Positions 32,077-43,913 of a stretch of 64,000 nt of DNA are shown piece by piece. The stretch comes from Myrica gale. Taxonomy: Eukaryota; Streptophyta; Magnoliopsida; Fagales; Myricaceae. Position 1 is the first letter of the stretch. Every line of letters begins with the position of its first letter. The translations under genes and the position numbers were made by a program. The notes below the pieces were generated by a model that ran no database searches, was not told the origin of the DNA, and saw nothing but the letters and a program-made list of their open reading frames with translations. The stretch is taken from assembly GCA_963930655.1 (NCBI GenBank), contig OZ005611.1, positions 20,075,001-20,139,000 on the forward strand, written 5' to 3'.

Positions 32077-32099
32077 TCTGTCTTATGTTTAAGCGTTAA

Positions 32100-32550
32100 A
32101 GAAGACAAAGCTTTGATCTCTTTGTACTCAAGCAACGAAGATTCAAAAGAGTTCGTTTGATTTAAGCTCAAGAAAACTCTATGCATTCTTCGTATAACGA
32201 CTTTGCTCTTCTGAGGCTTCACTTTAAGCTCAAGTGACCTCTGTAATTTCACACATAGAGATTCTGCTAGCTAACTACTGGAGGTCTAGCCTGAGTGGGA
32301 CACTGTGAATAAACCACATTGAGTTCTCACTTGTTAACAGCTTTAGAGCAAGCTGGAGCAAAGCACTGTGAATTTTTTATAATGAGCTATATATCGCTCA
32401 CTAACCGCTTGATGGATGGCTTAAGCAAACTCTATTAGTTTCTCACTAATAGTTTTTGGTTTCTTACCGCACAACAACTAGCTTGAGCAATCCCTGTGAA
32501 CCTGTCATAGTAAGTTATCGTTATTCAACCGCGCAAAAAGGGGCTTGAGC
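32100..32550. other. Degenerate tandem repeats, no gene
   Basis: Three imperfect copies of a ~100-base unit marked by GAGCAA..CACTGTGAA..AT..GAG..CTCACT..AACCGC can be followed at about 32285, 32355 and 32480. Divergence is high. Confidence 0.35.
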
Positions 32551-32555
32551 ATTCC

Positions 32556-33788
32556 TTACGAGTCCTAGTTTTCAGGATTAAGGCAACTCAAGAAGGGGTG
32601 AAATGGTTTTCTAAAACGTTTTGGTATTGACCCCCAAAGACGTGTTTGCTAGAAGATACTACTTTAGCACAAGTATAATATGCAATAAGAGTAAGTATGT
32701 GCTGAAAGTAAATAGTAGGGATAAGAGAAGCAAACACCCGATTTTTAGGTGGTTCGGCAAACCCGCCTACATCCACCCCTCAAGCTCCTTCACCGAGCCT
32801 TGAGTTTTTCCACTATCTTCCAATAGCTTTACACACTAGCTTCCGGGTGCTAGAGAACCGTACAAGTGTTTTCCCGGGCTTAACACTCAAACTCACCCAA
32901 GTGGTTTTTTCGGAGTCACCACTCACAACCTAACAAGCTTGAGATATACACTCTCTAAGCTTCTTCTTTAGTAAACAACCTCACTATAGGAAACACCTTT
33001 CTTGGATATGAAGATAGAAGAACAAAAACTCTCTTGATAGAGTAGATATGAAAATGGAAAGCTCTATCTCTTGATTCACACAAAGACAAGGATATGAAAG
33101 TGTGTTTTGTGTGAATGCTATGAGAAATATAGAATATGAAGGTTTAAGATATTTCTCAAGCTATACAAATGATATGTGTTCGTTGGTTCTTCATTTTAGA
33201 TGAAATGAAGGTGTATTTATAGGCTACATGTGACAAATAGCCGTTTATAGCCGTTAGGGGTCAATTTGACAATTTTATAGTTGTACCGGTCGACCAGTTC
33301 AAGTAGTCGTTGCCAACGGTCATAAATTTGAATGCTATCAAGATCATCCGCTTCATGTAGCGATCGAACGCTACAAATAATTTCATCGACCGGTTCATTT
33401 AAAACCATGTTTTTTACCACTTTTAAACACCAAATTTTAAAGACTTACTTCTCATAAGTATATGAAGGGTTTGAGAGTTTGTTTGGGGTGTTTTGAAACC
33501 TTTAAAAATATTTTAATCTTTCAAACAAAACTTAAAATGGTTTGTGCACGTTTTGAAAGATTTGCAAGTGTGTGATTCAAATCCTTGTCAAAAGTGAAAC
33601 AAAGAGTTACAAGGATTATACCCTAAGGTCTTGAATCTTCACTTTGAGCTCCTTGCATCTTCTTGTTCTTCTTTCTTCAAGTATTTTGCTATTTCATCAA
33701 GTCGTCTTTGTCTTCGAAAATGTCAATTTTATAAATTTGATCCATTTATTGAAATCATCAAAATCTCGATTGTGCACAAAAGCCAACA
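32556..33788 (-). repeat. 3' LTR of the gag-only copia element
   Basis: Plus-strand ends ACGAGTCCTAG and AAAAGCCAACA. It aligns with 38364-39556, e.g. TAAGTATGTGCTGAAAGTAA and GGTGGTTCGGCAAACCCGCC in both. Confidence 0.85.
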
Positions 33789-33799
33789 TTCTCCCCCTG

Positions 33800-34600
33800 T
33801 TTGATAATGACATTAAATTGATAGTTTTGGGATGACTCCCCCTATCTTTTGCAATTGAACAAACATTTGGAACTTGAGACAAAACATTAGTTGTAGTCAT
33901 TTGGATCATAAAGGAATAATACAATCAATGTTCATAATCCAATTCAAAAAGAAAATATATAGTCTTCAAAACTATTAACATATTTCTCCCTCTTTGTCAA
34001 ATCAAAAAGTCAAAGGATACATATCTCCCCAAATATGCATTCTACAAACAAAGGGAATCCAAACATGTAGACATTTAAGAATTCTCCCCCTTTGTCAATC
34101 AAAATGAGAATGCATGGATAGAATTCAAAAGTTCATTTTTAATCCAAAAGAACAAGTTTGAGTTTTAAATGACAATCTCATTGAAATGGTATAGAGGATG
34201 TCTAACGGGGACTCAAGAGTCCATCGCTATTACGATAGTAGCCTACCGAGTGGGTTTGTACCAACCTCTTAGCTACCAATGACAATTTAAAGGTCAATCT
34301 CAACCAAAGAAAATTTAAGCACACAAAAATTTATTAAAGTTCATGACTTTTGTAAAAGTGTTAGCTTATAGAGATGTTCTATTTTGACAAATGCAAGAAA
34401 TATGTCAAAGGTTAAAATATTTGTATTTGTAAGATTAACAACCAAGAAATCATCATAGAAGATAATTAACCAACAATTAAAAACATATTCTCAATCTAGG
34501 ATTTAGAAGTTACCAAAGGTTTTTATCTTTAGCATATGTCCTCAAATGTCACAAACCTTCTTGATAGGAAAGTTTCATCCAAGCACCATGTTTTGCTCCA
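33800..34600. other. Untranslated interior of the gag-only copia element
   Basis: No coding. Several CTCCCCCT stretches (33791, 33837, 34084) look like repeated polypurine tracts on the minus strand. Confidence 0.5.
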
Positions 34601-34613
34601 TCATACAAGAGAA

Positions 34614-35890
34614 TCAAGAAACCATTTTTGGTACCCAAGCTTTCTTGGGTCCTTCAATGTTAGTTTTGGTTCCTTTTGGAACCCATGCTTTCTTGAGAGT
34701 CTTGCTCCCAAGTTTCTTTAATGCACAATGAAAAATAAGATGCCAATCTTTGTTGCAAAAATGACATGTTTGAGTAGGTGCATTAAAAGACTTAGCCTTC
34801 ACAAAATAATTCTTAAAATATATTTGGTGAATTGAAGGCTTGTAGCCTAAGGCACTTTTGTCAAAGACACATCTTTGACTACTTAACATGTTGTCCAAAG
34901 TTTTGCTTCATTTAGTAAACTTCTCAATGATTTTGCTTTGAAAAATAATTTTTTTGTTCAAAGCATCCTTTTCATTTTCAAATTCTAAAGTTTTTTGTTG
35001 GAACAAATCGTTTTCTAGCTTTAGAGTATCTCGCTCATTTTTTTAATAAATCAACTTATTTTGAGATCAAAATGAGTTTTTTTTCAAAGATGTATATTTT
35101 GAACCTAGTAGTTCAAATTGACCAAGAAGTTCATTAAAAGCATTTTGAAGCTCACTATAAGAAGTTTCAGGCTCATCATTTGAAGAATATACCTCATCAT
35201 CATTCTCAAAAGCCATGAGGCACATGTTGGCAATTTCTCCATCTTCTTCTTTTTTGGAGGAGGAGCTTTCATCGTTAGCCTTCCAAGATGTCTTCTTGTA
35301 TTTGAGGCTTCTCTTCTTTATCTTTCTTTTGAGAAAGTTCTTGAACTTTCTAGTTATTAAGACTATATCTTCCTCATCTTCATCTCCATCTTCAATTATG
35401 GAAGATTTGAGAGCGATCATCATCTTTTTTTTGCTCTCATATTCATTTTCGAGCATCTGGGTCTCATGGGTCATTAAGGATCCAATGAGCTCATTCAGAG
35501 GAAGCTTGGTGAGATCCTTGGCTTCTTGTATGACGGTCACTCTGGCCTCTCATGCCTTTGGTAGAGACCTAAGGATTTTTCTCACCAAATCGGAGCTAGT
35601 ATAAGATTTACCAAGAGCATTCAAAGCATTTATTATTGTGGTAAATCTAGTATACATGACAGTAATGGATTCCTCTGGTGTCATTTTAAATAACTCGTAT
35701 TTATGAACAAGCATGTTGAGTTTTGACTCTTTGACTTAACTTGTTCCTTCATGAGTAATTTCTAACATATTCCATATATTTCTAGCATTTGAGCAAGATG
35801 CAATTCTATTAAATTCTCCTCTATCCAATGCACAATATAATATGTTCATGGCTATTGCATCTAGAGAGATTTTCATTTTAGTATTCATAT
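34614..35890 (-). pseudogene. Copia gag (UBN2 type), truncated and broken
   Basis: From 36068 downward the minus strand carries DAIAMNILYCALDRGEFNRI and NIWNMLEITHEGTS. It then breaks and continues from 35540 with VIQEAKDLTKLPLNELIGSL and an acidic-basic stretch. A degenerate zinc knuckle CHFCNKDWHLIFHC at about 34770 is followed by KAWVPKGTKT. These are typical gag features of SIRE-like copia elements. The N-terminal part is missing beyond 35890, where a plus-strand SIRE fragment intervenes. One frame break lies near 35550-35735. Confidence 0.8.
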
Positions 35891-36674
35891 GGCCAGCGAG
35901 GTAATTCAAGCTACTGTGCATGATTTGAAATCCTCCGCTCAAGATGTCGTCAATGCTACTGAAGTGAGTATGGAAGTTGATCACAAACTTCGTCCTCACG
36001 TCATGAAGTGGACGTATTGATTTTCCACGACTTGGATGAACTGGTTGCGCAAGTTTGACGTGGACCATCCTCCTCCTCCGCCCTGATTCCCTTACCTACT
36101 CCCCTCACTTCTCTCCTTGCCCAGTTCTTTTTTATGATGCCAAAGGGGGAGAAAAGTCTAGTTGTAATGCTGATGCCCTAACTCAAAATTGAGAACATTT
36201 CCTGTAACTTAGTAATATTTATGGTACCTGTCTTCTTTGAGTTGAACTCTTTATCTAGTTAATTGTAATGGTCATTCAAGTATTGTTTGAATTGTTGAGC
36301 TTACTCTCTTATATTGAATGCCCATATGTCTGGAACTAAATGTGTTTTTTTGAAGATTTTGATAAGCTTGCCTAAATCTTACTTCAGGTAGTTGATTCTA
36401 TCTTTCATAATTATATTGAAGTCTTTGTGTTCTGATTAAAATTGGAAGTTTGGGAAGTTGGGAGGAAGCTTATAGAAATGTTCTTTCATGTTTTTATATT
36501 TTGGGAAACCTCCATTTGCAAAGGAAACTCCTGCAAAAATTTTGTAAAATCCTAAAGTCCTTTTTGCTAAAAATGTCATGAAAAACTCTTGCTTATTCTC
36601 AGGGGGAGCTTTTCTATTTGTTAGAAAAATTGTTGTTTTTAACATGGTTTTGTCATCATCAAAAAGGGGGAGAT

Positions 36675-38227
36675 TGTTAGTCCAAGGTTGTTTTACAAAC
36701 AATCTATAAATGATTTTGATGATAACAAAGTTTCTAGGTTTTGATGGACTTTAGATTTCACTTATTACATCCATCTCTTAAAATGATTTTCATCTTGTAT
36801 CAAGATTCTCTCTATACAAAAAACTCTCCAATCTTTTTGATCCTCTTTGTTCTCATTAAAAGATCACATTTTTATATTGCAAATGTTTTTGAGATTCTTT
36901 GAATTGAAATAGATGTTGTTAAAGAAAAATTTTTATGGCTAAGTGTTGAAGGTGTCGACACATAGGACCATGGTGTCGACACATTGCACTAACACCCGAG
37001 ACTTTGCATTTCAATCTTTCAACTTGATTTTTTGGCTAAGTGTTGAAGGTGTCGACACATAGGACCATGGTGTCGACACATTGCACTAACACCCGAGACT
37101 TTGCATTCCAATCCATTTCAAGTTGATTTTTGACTAAGTGTTGGAGGTGTCGACACATTGGACCATGGTGTCGACACATTGAACTAACACCCGAGACTTC
37201 ACTTTTCAAACGTTTCAAGTTGATTTTTGACTAAGTGGTGGAGGTGTCGACACATTGAACTAACACCCGAGACTTCAATTTTCAAACGTTTCAAGTTGAT
37301 TTCTGACTAAGTGTTGGAGGCGTCGACACATTGTATTATGGTGTCAACACATTGAACTAGCACCCGAGACTCCATTTCCAGATCTAGTTTAATGTGTCAG
37401 CACATACAACCTATGTGTCGACACATTGTGTTATTTTACAGAATTTCTGGAAACGTCGTCATCACTTCAAAACTTTCTCAAAATGTCTCAAATGACCTCC
37501 AACGGCTCCAAAGCTTTACCAGAAGACCCTTGGTGCCCTAGACGCTTTAAATTGAAGAAGATGGAGAGAGAAATTAGAGCGGTTGTGCGACATTTACTCT
37601 GACCTAACTTTCTAGAGAGAGAAATGCTTTAAAGAAGAAAGAAGCTACATCATCCAAGAAAGCTTGTCCTCACCTGCAATTAACTGTTGCCTTTCTTGTA
37701 TATCTTGTCTCTTTGCACACCTCAGTACTTTACACTTGCTTATTTGGCTTAAAAAGCTATTTCATTAGATTCCCTTTTGTACCCATCCTTGAAAAACACA
37801 TGAGTGTTTGTGAAAAACACTTGTCCTACTTGTTGGGTAGAAGAAATCCTCTAGGTTGTGAGGATTTGTGAGAGTGAGTTAAAGTGTAAGTTCAGAAAAC
37901 AATTTGTAACGGTTCCTTAGCACCCCGGAAGCTAAGGTGTATTTACTATTTGGAGAATAGTGAAGGAAGCCCAAGGAAGTCAATAGCCTTGGGGGTGGAC
38001 GTAGGCAAGTGTTAGCCGAACCACCTAAAAGTCGAGGTGTTATTTCTCTAACCCTATCTCCTTTTACTGTTGTTTTCTTTTGTTGTGATTGTTTATATAT
38101 ATGTTTTACTTAATCTCTTACTCTTTAGATAGGGGATCTTTGAACATTCGACTTTATTCTTAAAAGTAGACAAAAGTTTTTATAAAACCCAATTTACCCC
38201 TCTCTTGGGTTGTTAGTGTCCTTTCAA
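36675..38227 (+). repeat. SIRE/Maximus-like LTR
   Basis: About 1.55 kb, preceded by a polypurine tract and ending in CACCCCTCTCTTGGG-like sequence then GTCCTTTCA. No second copy is in the window. Confidence 0.6.
36937..37430. repeat. Tandem ~97-bp repeats with GTGTCGACAC palindromes
   Basis: About five units, at 36937, 37034, 37131, 37227 (shortened) and 37303, each with GGTGTCGACACAT twice or once, followed by AACACCCGAGACT. The palindromes are 10 bp and contain GTCGAC. Confidence 0.85.
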
Positions 38228-38349
38228 TGCATAATCACTTCCATTAAAAAATGGTGGTCTAAGTGTGAAAAGTCCTTCGACATGAGTGTTGAAGCTTGAG
38301 GTTGTCATTCTAACTCAAGATTGTTAAATCTTGTAAATATGAGCACCAA

Positions 38350-38361
38350 GCTCTGATACCA
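38350..38361 (-). other. Primer-binding site of the gag-only copia element
   Basis: On the minus strand it reads TGGTATCAGAGC, two bases inside the LTR, complementary to initiator Met-tRNA. Confidence 0.85.
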
Positions 38362-38363
38362 AT

Positions 38364-39556
38364 TGTGAGTCCTAACTTTTAGGATTAAGGCAACTTAAGA
38401 GGGGGTAAAGACGTGTTTGCTAGTAGATACTACTTTAGCACAAGTATAATATGCAATAAGAGTAAGTATGTGCTGAAAGTAAAGAGTAGGGATGAGAGAA
38501 GCAAACACTCGAGTTTTAGGTGGTTCGGCAAACCCGCCTACATCCAGCTTTCAAGCTCCTTCACCGAGCCTTGAGGTTTTCCACTATCTTCCAATAGTCT
38601 TACACACTTGCTTCCGGGTACTAGAGAACTGTACATGTGCTTTCCCGGGCTCAACACTCAAACCCACCCAAGTGGTTTTTTCGGAGTCACCACTCTTAAC
38701 CTAACAAGCTTGAGATATACACTCTCTAAGCTTCTTCTTTAGTGAACAACCTCATTAAAGGAAACACCTCTCTTGGATATGAAGATAGAAGAAAAAAAAC
38801 TTTATTGATAGAGTAGATATAAAAATGCAAAGCTCTATCTCTTTATTCAGACAAAGACAAGGATATGAAAGTGTGTTTTGTGTAAATGCTATGAGAAATA
38901 TAGAATATGAAGGTTTAAGATATTTTTCAAGCTATACAAATGATATGTGGTCTTTGGTTCTTCATTTTAGATGAAATGAAGGTGTATTTATAGGTCACAT
39001 GTGAAAGCTAGCCGTTTATAGCCGTTAGGGGTCAATTTGACAATTTTATAGTTGTACCGGTCAACCGGTTCAAGTAGTCATTGCCCAACGGTCATAAATT
39101 TTAATGTTGTCAAGATCATCCGCTTCATGTAGCGGTCGACCGCTACAAATAATTTCATCGACCGGTTCATTTAAAACCATGTTTTTGACCACTTTTACCC
39201 AATTTTAAAGACTTACTTCTCATAAGTATTTGATGGGTTTGAGAGTTTGTTTGGGGTGTTTTGAAACCTTTAAAAATATTTTAATCTTTCAAACAAAACT
39301 TAAAACGGTTTATGCATGTTTTGAAAGATATGCAAGTGTGTGATTCAAATCCTTTTCAAAAATGAAACTAAGAGTTACAAGGATTATACCCTAAGGTCTT
39401 GAGTCTTCACTTTGAGCTCCTTGCATCTTCTTGTTCTTATTTCTTCAAGTATTTTGCTCTTTCATCAAGTCGTATTTGTATTCGAGGATGTCAATTTTAT
39501 AAACTTGATCCATTTATTGAAATCACCAAAATCTCGATTGTGCACAAAAGCCAACA
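38364..39556 (-). repeat. 5' LTR of the gag-only copia element
   Basis: 1,193 bp, plus-strand ends TGTGAGTCC and AAAAGCCAACA; partner of 32556-33788. Confidence 0.85.
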
Positions 39557-40265
39557 TTTCCGACTTAGATACACTATCTGGACAATCCCTTGATTGCTTG
39601 TATGAGCCATCATGGCGTGTGAAGGTTGCTCTCCTGATGGTTTACCCTTTGCTTAAGCAAATGAAGATAAAATTTCAAAATCTCACTGTTTTCAGAAATC
39701 TGATTGATCTCGAACTCGTGGATTTTCTTTATATACCTTAAGTGAACGAGATCTAACGAAGGAGGTTGTATTATTGTTTCATTAAACCCAGAGAGAGAAA
39801 ATTATCTCATAGATTTCATATCTAAATTGGTAGAGGAAACTCATCCAATCACATAAATTAACTTTTCATGTGAAAAGTTTGGCTGCTGGAGTTTCACGTT
39901 GAGGAACAAAGTCGTTCCGCGAAGTGTTCACAAAAAGAGCCTCAGAGGTATGAGGTTGTTCCACTTAATGTGGGGCCCAACAAGGTTATTCAAATTATTA
40001 TACTAAGGTGTCAATGTCTGCAAAGGGGTTTGCTATGTCTGAATCATTGTTTGTAAGATTTTTCTTCTAAGTAGATTTTACATAGTACTTATAGTCTCAA
40101 ATTGTTTTTGCTTTTGAAGAGTACTTCAAAAGTTTTCTGTTTTTTCAACAAAATTCTTGATTTTGGGTGATTGAATTTTTATTTTTATTTTTTCTCTGTT
40201 TATTTTGTTGATTTAGTTTTTGTTTTCAGATATAAATTGAATATCATGTTCTAAAACTGTCATAG
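39557..40265. other. No gene recognised
   Basis: A plus-strand stretch to 39741 (VALLMVYPLLKQMKIKFQNL) has no family I recognise. It begins inside the LTR, so it is probably not a gene. The rest is AT-rich. Confidence 0.35.
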
Positions 40266-40274
40266 TAAATTTTA

Positions 40275-40661
40275 GGGTTAAATACATTTGTTCCATTATA
40301 TTTGAGGTTATTTACACATTACACCTTGATGTATTATTTTTGAGACATTGGACTCATAAAGTTACACTTTTTTTTTTGACCCTGTAACGTAATTGGCTGT
40401 CAATTCAGACGGATTTCGTCAAAACGTGTCTCTCACATTTACACATTGCCCCTTTATCTTTGGGGTATTTACACATTGCCCCCTTATCTTTGAGGTTATT
40501 TACACAGCTCACTTAGGGTCCGTCTAAATTGACACACAATTTCGATACAAAGTTTAAATTAAAAAATGTGTAACTTTATGGATTCAATGTCTCAAAAATA
40601 ATACATCAGAATGCAATGTGTAAGTACCCCAAAAATAAGGGAGGCAAATTGTATTGAACCC
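40275..40661. mobile_element. MITE with ~110-bp inverted repeats, MULE-like
   Basis: 387 bp. The left end reads GGGTTAAATACATTTG. The right end, on the opposite strand, reads GGGTTCAATACAATTTG. Arms share GATGTATTATTTTTGAGACA. Flanking 9-mers TAAATTTTA (40266-40274) and TCAATTTTA (40662-40670) match at 8 of 9, as for Mutator-like elements. Confidence 0.8.
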
Positions 40662-40670
40662 TCAATTTTA

Positions 40671-41090
40671 ATTGAGGGTTAATACATATTCAACTCCTAG
40701 ATATTAATTAGGTCTAAACCGGATTTTCATACTGGATATGCAAATAAGTTAATTAGAAATATATAAACAATAAAAGGTCCTTCGGCTTAAAACCAAATTA
40801 GTGTATCTCAAATTTACAAATTATTTCCTTTTTTAAATTTAATTGGGTTTGATAGTTATGTTTTTCTTTTTTATTTGTATAGGGTTATACATTGTTTTAC
40901 TCCCTAGGCCATGAGCCTTTGATTGACAAAAAAAGGTCTCTTGTAATAATTTCTTGAATTTCCACAGTTTGTGCAATCAATACGTTAACATGCACTGTTA
41001 GCTTTAGGCTGAAAAACTACGAATTGTAATATAAATGCAATAGCAGAGGCATAGCCTCCAAAAATCACTTGTAAAATTTTTTTGTTATTA
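40671..41090. other. AT-rich spacer, no gene
   Basis: No coding or repeat structure beyond simple A/T runs. Confidence 0.35.
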
Positions 41091-41097
41091 AAAAGCA

Positions 41098-41187
41098 GGC
41101 CTGCCCCCATTGGACTTGGAAGGCCTAGGCCAATGGGGGCGGGACTGGGCCAGCGGGGGCGCACCCACTGGCCCAGTCCTGTGTAGC
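41098..41187. repeat. GC-rich overlapping inverted repeats
   Basis: CCCCATTGG/CCAATGGGG and GGACTGGGCCAG/CTGGCCCAGTCC form two overlapping potential hairpins in about 90 bp, within AT-rich DNA. Confidence 0.6.
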
Positions 41188-41199
41188 CTGCTTCTTTAA

Positions 41200-42184
41200 T
41201 CATTTCACTCAGCCCAGTGGGGGCGGGCCGTGTCCACAACCGTTCCGAGCTCTTCCTTGCCAAAATGCGGCCCCTTGTTGTTCGCATTCTGGAAGCCCAC
41301 CATCTCTTGCTGCACGTCCGGCCCGTGTCTTCTTTTTTAAAAGTCCTGACTCCTCTTTCCCAGCCTCCCCGACGTTTCTCTCGTTTCTCCGACATTTACC
41401 GCACAAACTCCTTCCTCCTAATCACTGGACTGTTTCTCGCACTCCTTCCTCCTGATCTCACACTCTCTCCCGACTGCCTCACTCATTCGACATTTTGAAG
41501 TCTTGAATCTAAACGTTTGAGCACAGATTCAAGTAATCGAGCAAATCCTTCTGTTAGATTCGATTTTGGCTTCTTTATGGCTTTAATTTTTTGTCGTGCT
41601 TTGGTTTGTTAGAACTTCGGATTTGTGAGCTATTGTTGGGGAGCAGATCCTCCTTGAGTATCCATTTGAGCAGGACAGAACTTTTAACACTCAAGTGAGA
41701 TCAGTTTGTTTGATTCTGGAAGCGGATACGGTGCTTTGTGCAGTTTGGAAGTGGGAGAGATTAGGGTTTAAATTATAAGTTTAGTGCTTTTGTGGGTGGA
41801 GGGAATTTGGTAAAGTTTCCTTGTTTTGCGCTTTATCTCAGGAAGCAGAAAAGAGAAAGCTTCTTTTGCACCAAAGTAGAAAGCTAGAGGGCTGGTCACA
41901 TGAGAGCAGGTAGCGCAGAGCATTTTGCCTCGATAAGACTAGAGACCAAAATCTTAGCAGGAGATGCACACCCAGAATAAGACTGTTTGCAAGTAAAGCT
42001 CACTTGTTATTACATTTTGTTCAATTCGTTTTTTCTCCTCCTTTTTTTTGTCCTATTTCAATAATGTGATTTATGGACTTAGAGTCTGGTAAAACTTATG
42101 GTGGGTGGTGTGATTTTGTTAGGATGTCGACAATTATGATGATCTATCAGACATTTTGGTGAAAGCAGGATATGCTGGCTCAGG
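41200..42184 (+). other. Possible 5' end of an unidentified plus-strand gene
   Basis: The region is less AT-rich than its surroundings. It has a pyrimidine-rich leader-like part (41330-41490) and a sentence-like segment GVDNYDDLSDILVKAGYAGS in 42121-42183, bounded by an AG (TTTTGTTAG) and a GT (CAGGTCAATT) as an internal exon would be. An upstream short frame (MRAGSAEHFASIRLETKILA, 41899) ends in a stop. I do not recognise the protein. It could equally be chance or a remnant; downstream exons are not found. Confidence 0.25.
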
Positions 42185-42189
42185 TCAAT

Positions 42190-43905
42190 TTTTAACTTTC
42201 AGTCTGCTTGGTCATGAAGTTAGCATTTTTAGAGACATGCAATTCTACATGAGCTTCATTTTTACCGTTTAAAATCAGTTGGGATTTTAAGCTTGTTCTC
42301 CCAAAGAACTTTCAAACATTTTCTAGCTTCCAAAAGGTTTTGCAGTATGCTTGATCTCAGATGAACCATCTATGGTGGTCTTCCACTGATAACTGGACAT
42401 TTTCTTATTTGGAACCTGACAACATGTGATAATGTTTTTAGTTCTTAATTTACGATATTGTAATTTTAAGACACTTTTTACATTACGTGGATAATTGTTT
42501 TTAATAATTTTGCCTTAAAAATTCGACCACACTCATTTTATATCCTAAATACGTCACTGTGCAATATGATAGAAAAAAATACTGATTAATAATAGACATA
42601 TAATCCGACTAGTGCCAAAACCGAAGAAATACGATAAAATATGATTGTCATCGTACGAATAGCACATGCAATACAGTACTATACGTATATTGTATAATAA
42701 CTTAGAAAGAAAGGAATAAGAATGTATTTGGAGTTTCTTTTACAATAGAGAGAGAATATTGTATAAGAAAATGCTTTACAATATCGAAGACTCGCTAATT
42801 TGAAACTATATTACAAGCATTTAGAGAGAGAGAAAACGATATTACAAGCTGCTTTCAGAAGCTTAAATACATTGTCGATGTATATGTATTTGTACCTAGA
42901 GGCAAACTAGTTGACATGTTTCTTTTTGAGTATAAAGTTTCTATACTAACGGCCTGTGACGCCGGAGCATGAAATCTTTAGGTGGCCGGGCGAGAGACCT
43001 TAACTAGCTAGCTAGGGACAGAATTTTGGGCACTAATATATATATTATATATACATACTTCAGCTGTCAAGCTAACAAACTTACACTGAATATTATAACT
43101 TATCTAATATTAGGTGTTCTAGACATATATAAATTAAATACCATTGGGAAGATATATGCTTCCCTATCTAAAGATTTTAGATTCCTGAAAAAAAAAATTG
43201 GACGAAATCGCTTGAAGCCAATGACTACAGTACCACCTCAAGGTTGACTATCATCAAGCTGTAGAACTGCGACCTGCATTAATATTCGAGTGGTTGATAT
43301 CTTGATTACTTTAGCCGTTGAGATATCAACTATTCACTTGCAAACCATTTGTGGGACCTTTTCTTCAGTCGTGGCTCCCCCGATCGGTGACAAAAATGAG
43401 GAAAAGATGCACATTCAAGGAAATGTTTTAGAAGAAAAAGAAAACCGCAAGTTGCCAGCAAATAGTGGGGGTGGGTGGAAGCAATAAACAAGGCCGGGTT
43501 CTATAGTACTTGATAAAGAGAGAGATCATGAAGCAGTTGCAGTACTCTTATGACACCCTATTTAACTCGCGCATTTAAATAATGCTCCTTCCATAATGGC
43601 CACCAAGCAAACATTCATGTCATGGGGAAACACTATCCCTTGAACACAATAAAACGTCGGGTTTCTTGTTCTCTTACTTCAACAGAATCTTTCGAACTAT
43701 TTAAACAGTACATCTCCTTTTAATATATTTTCAATCCCCACTAGAGTCAGAAACTTATATACGGGACGAAAGATATTCTCTCGTCTCCAGCCATCTCTTA
43801 TTGTATTAATATTTTCGGATTGAGTTGACAAAACATATTCCAAGGAAGTTTCTATAGCTTCTTTATGGATCTCGCCTCGAGTGCATGGACTTTGTTTCGC
43901 CTATA
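42190..43905. other. No gene recognised
   Basis: Mostly AT-rich intergenic DNA. Short open stretches at 43026 and 43290 lack family resemblance. Confidence 0.35.
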
Positions 43906-43913
43906 TAGGTGGC

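Larger units (their letters stand above)
35888..38227 (+). mobile_element. SIRE/Maximus-like copia 3' end (env-like tail, PPT and LTR)
   Basis: From 35890 the plus strand reads MASEVIQATVHDLKSSAQDV, resembling the extra env-like frame downstream of pol in SIRE-type elements. A polypurine tract (AAAAAGGGGGAGA, 36661-36673) precedes an LTR starting TGTTAG at 36675 and ending near 38227. TTGATGATAACAAAG near the LTR start is typical of this lineage. The 5' portion of the element is absent. It interrupts the minus-strand gag. Confidence 0.7.
32556..39556 (-). mobile_element. Non-autonomous Ty1-copia element (gag only) with 1.2-kb LTRs
   Basis: LTRs at 32556-33788 (3') and 38364-39556 (5') share long identical stretches. 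The 5' LTR is followed (minus sense) by a tRNA-iMet primer site, and the 3' LTR is preceded by a polypurine tract (CAGGGGGAGAA on the minus strand at 33789-33799). The interior has gag only; protease, integrase and RT are absent. A 2.3-kb SIRE-like fragment in plus orientation interrupts gag at about 35890. Possible target duplication ATTCC (32551-32555) versus TTTCC (39557-39561). Confidence 0.8.

Noticed and set aside
41209..41498. Divergent 93- and 136-codon frames in the GC-richer block
   Set aside because: No family resemblance; composition bias explains open frames on both strands.
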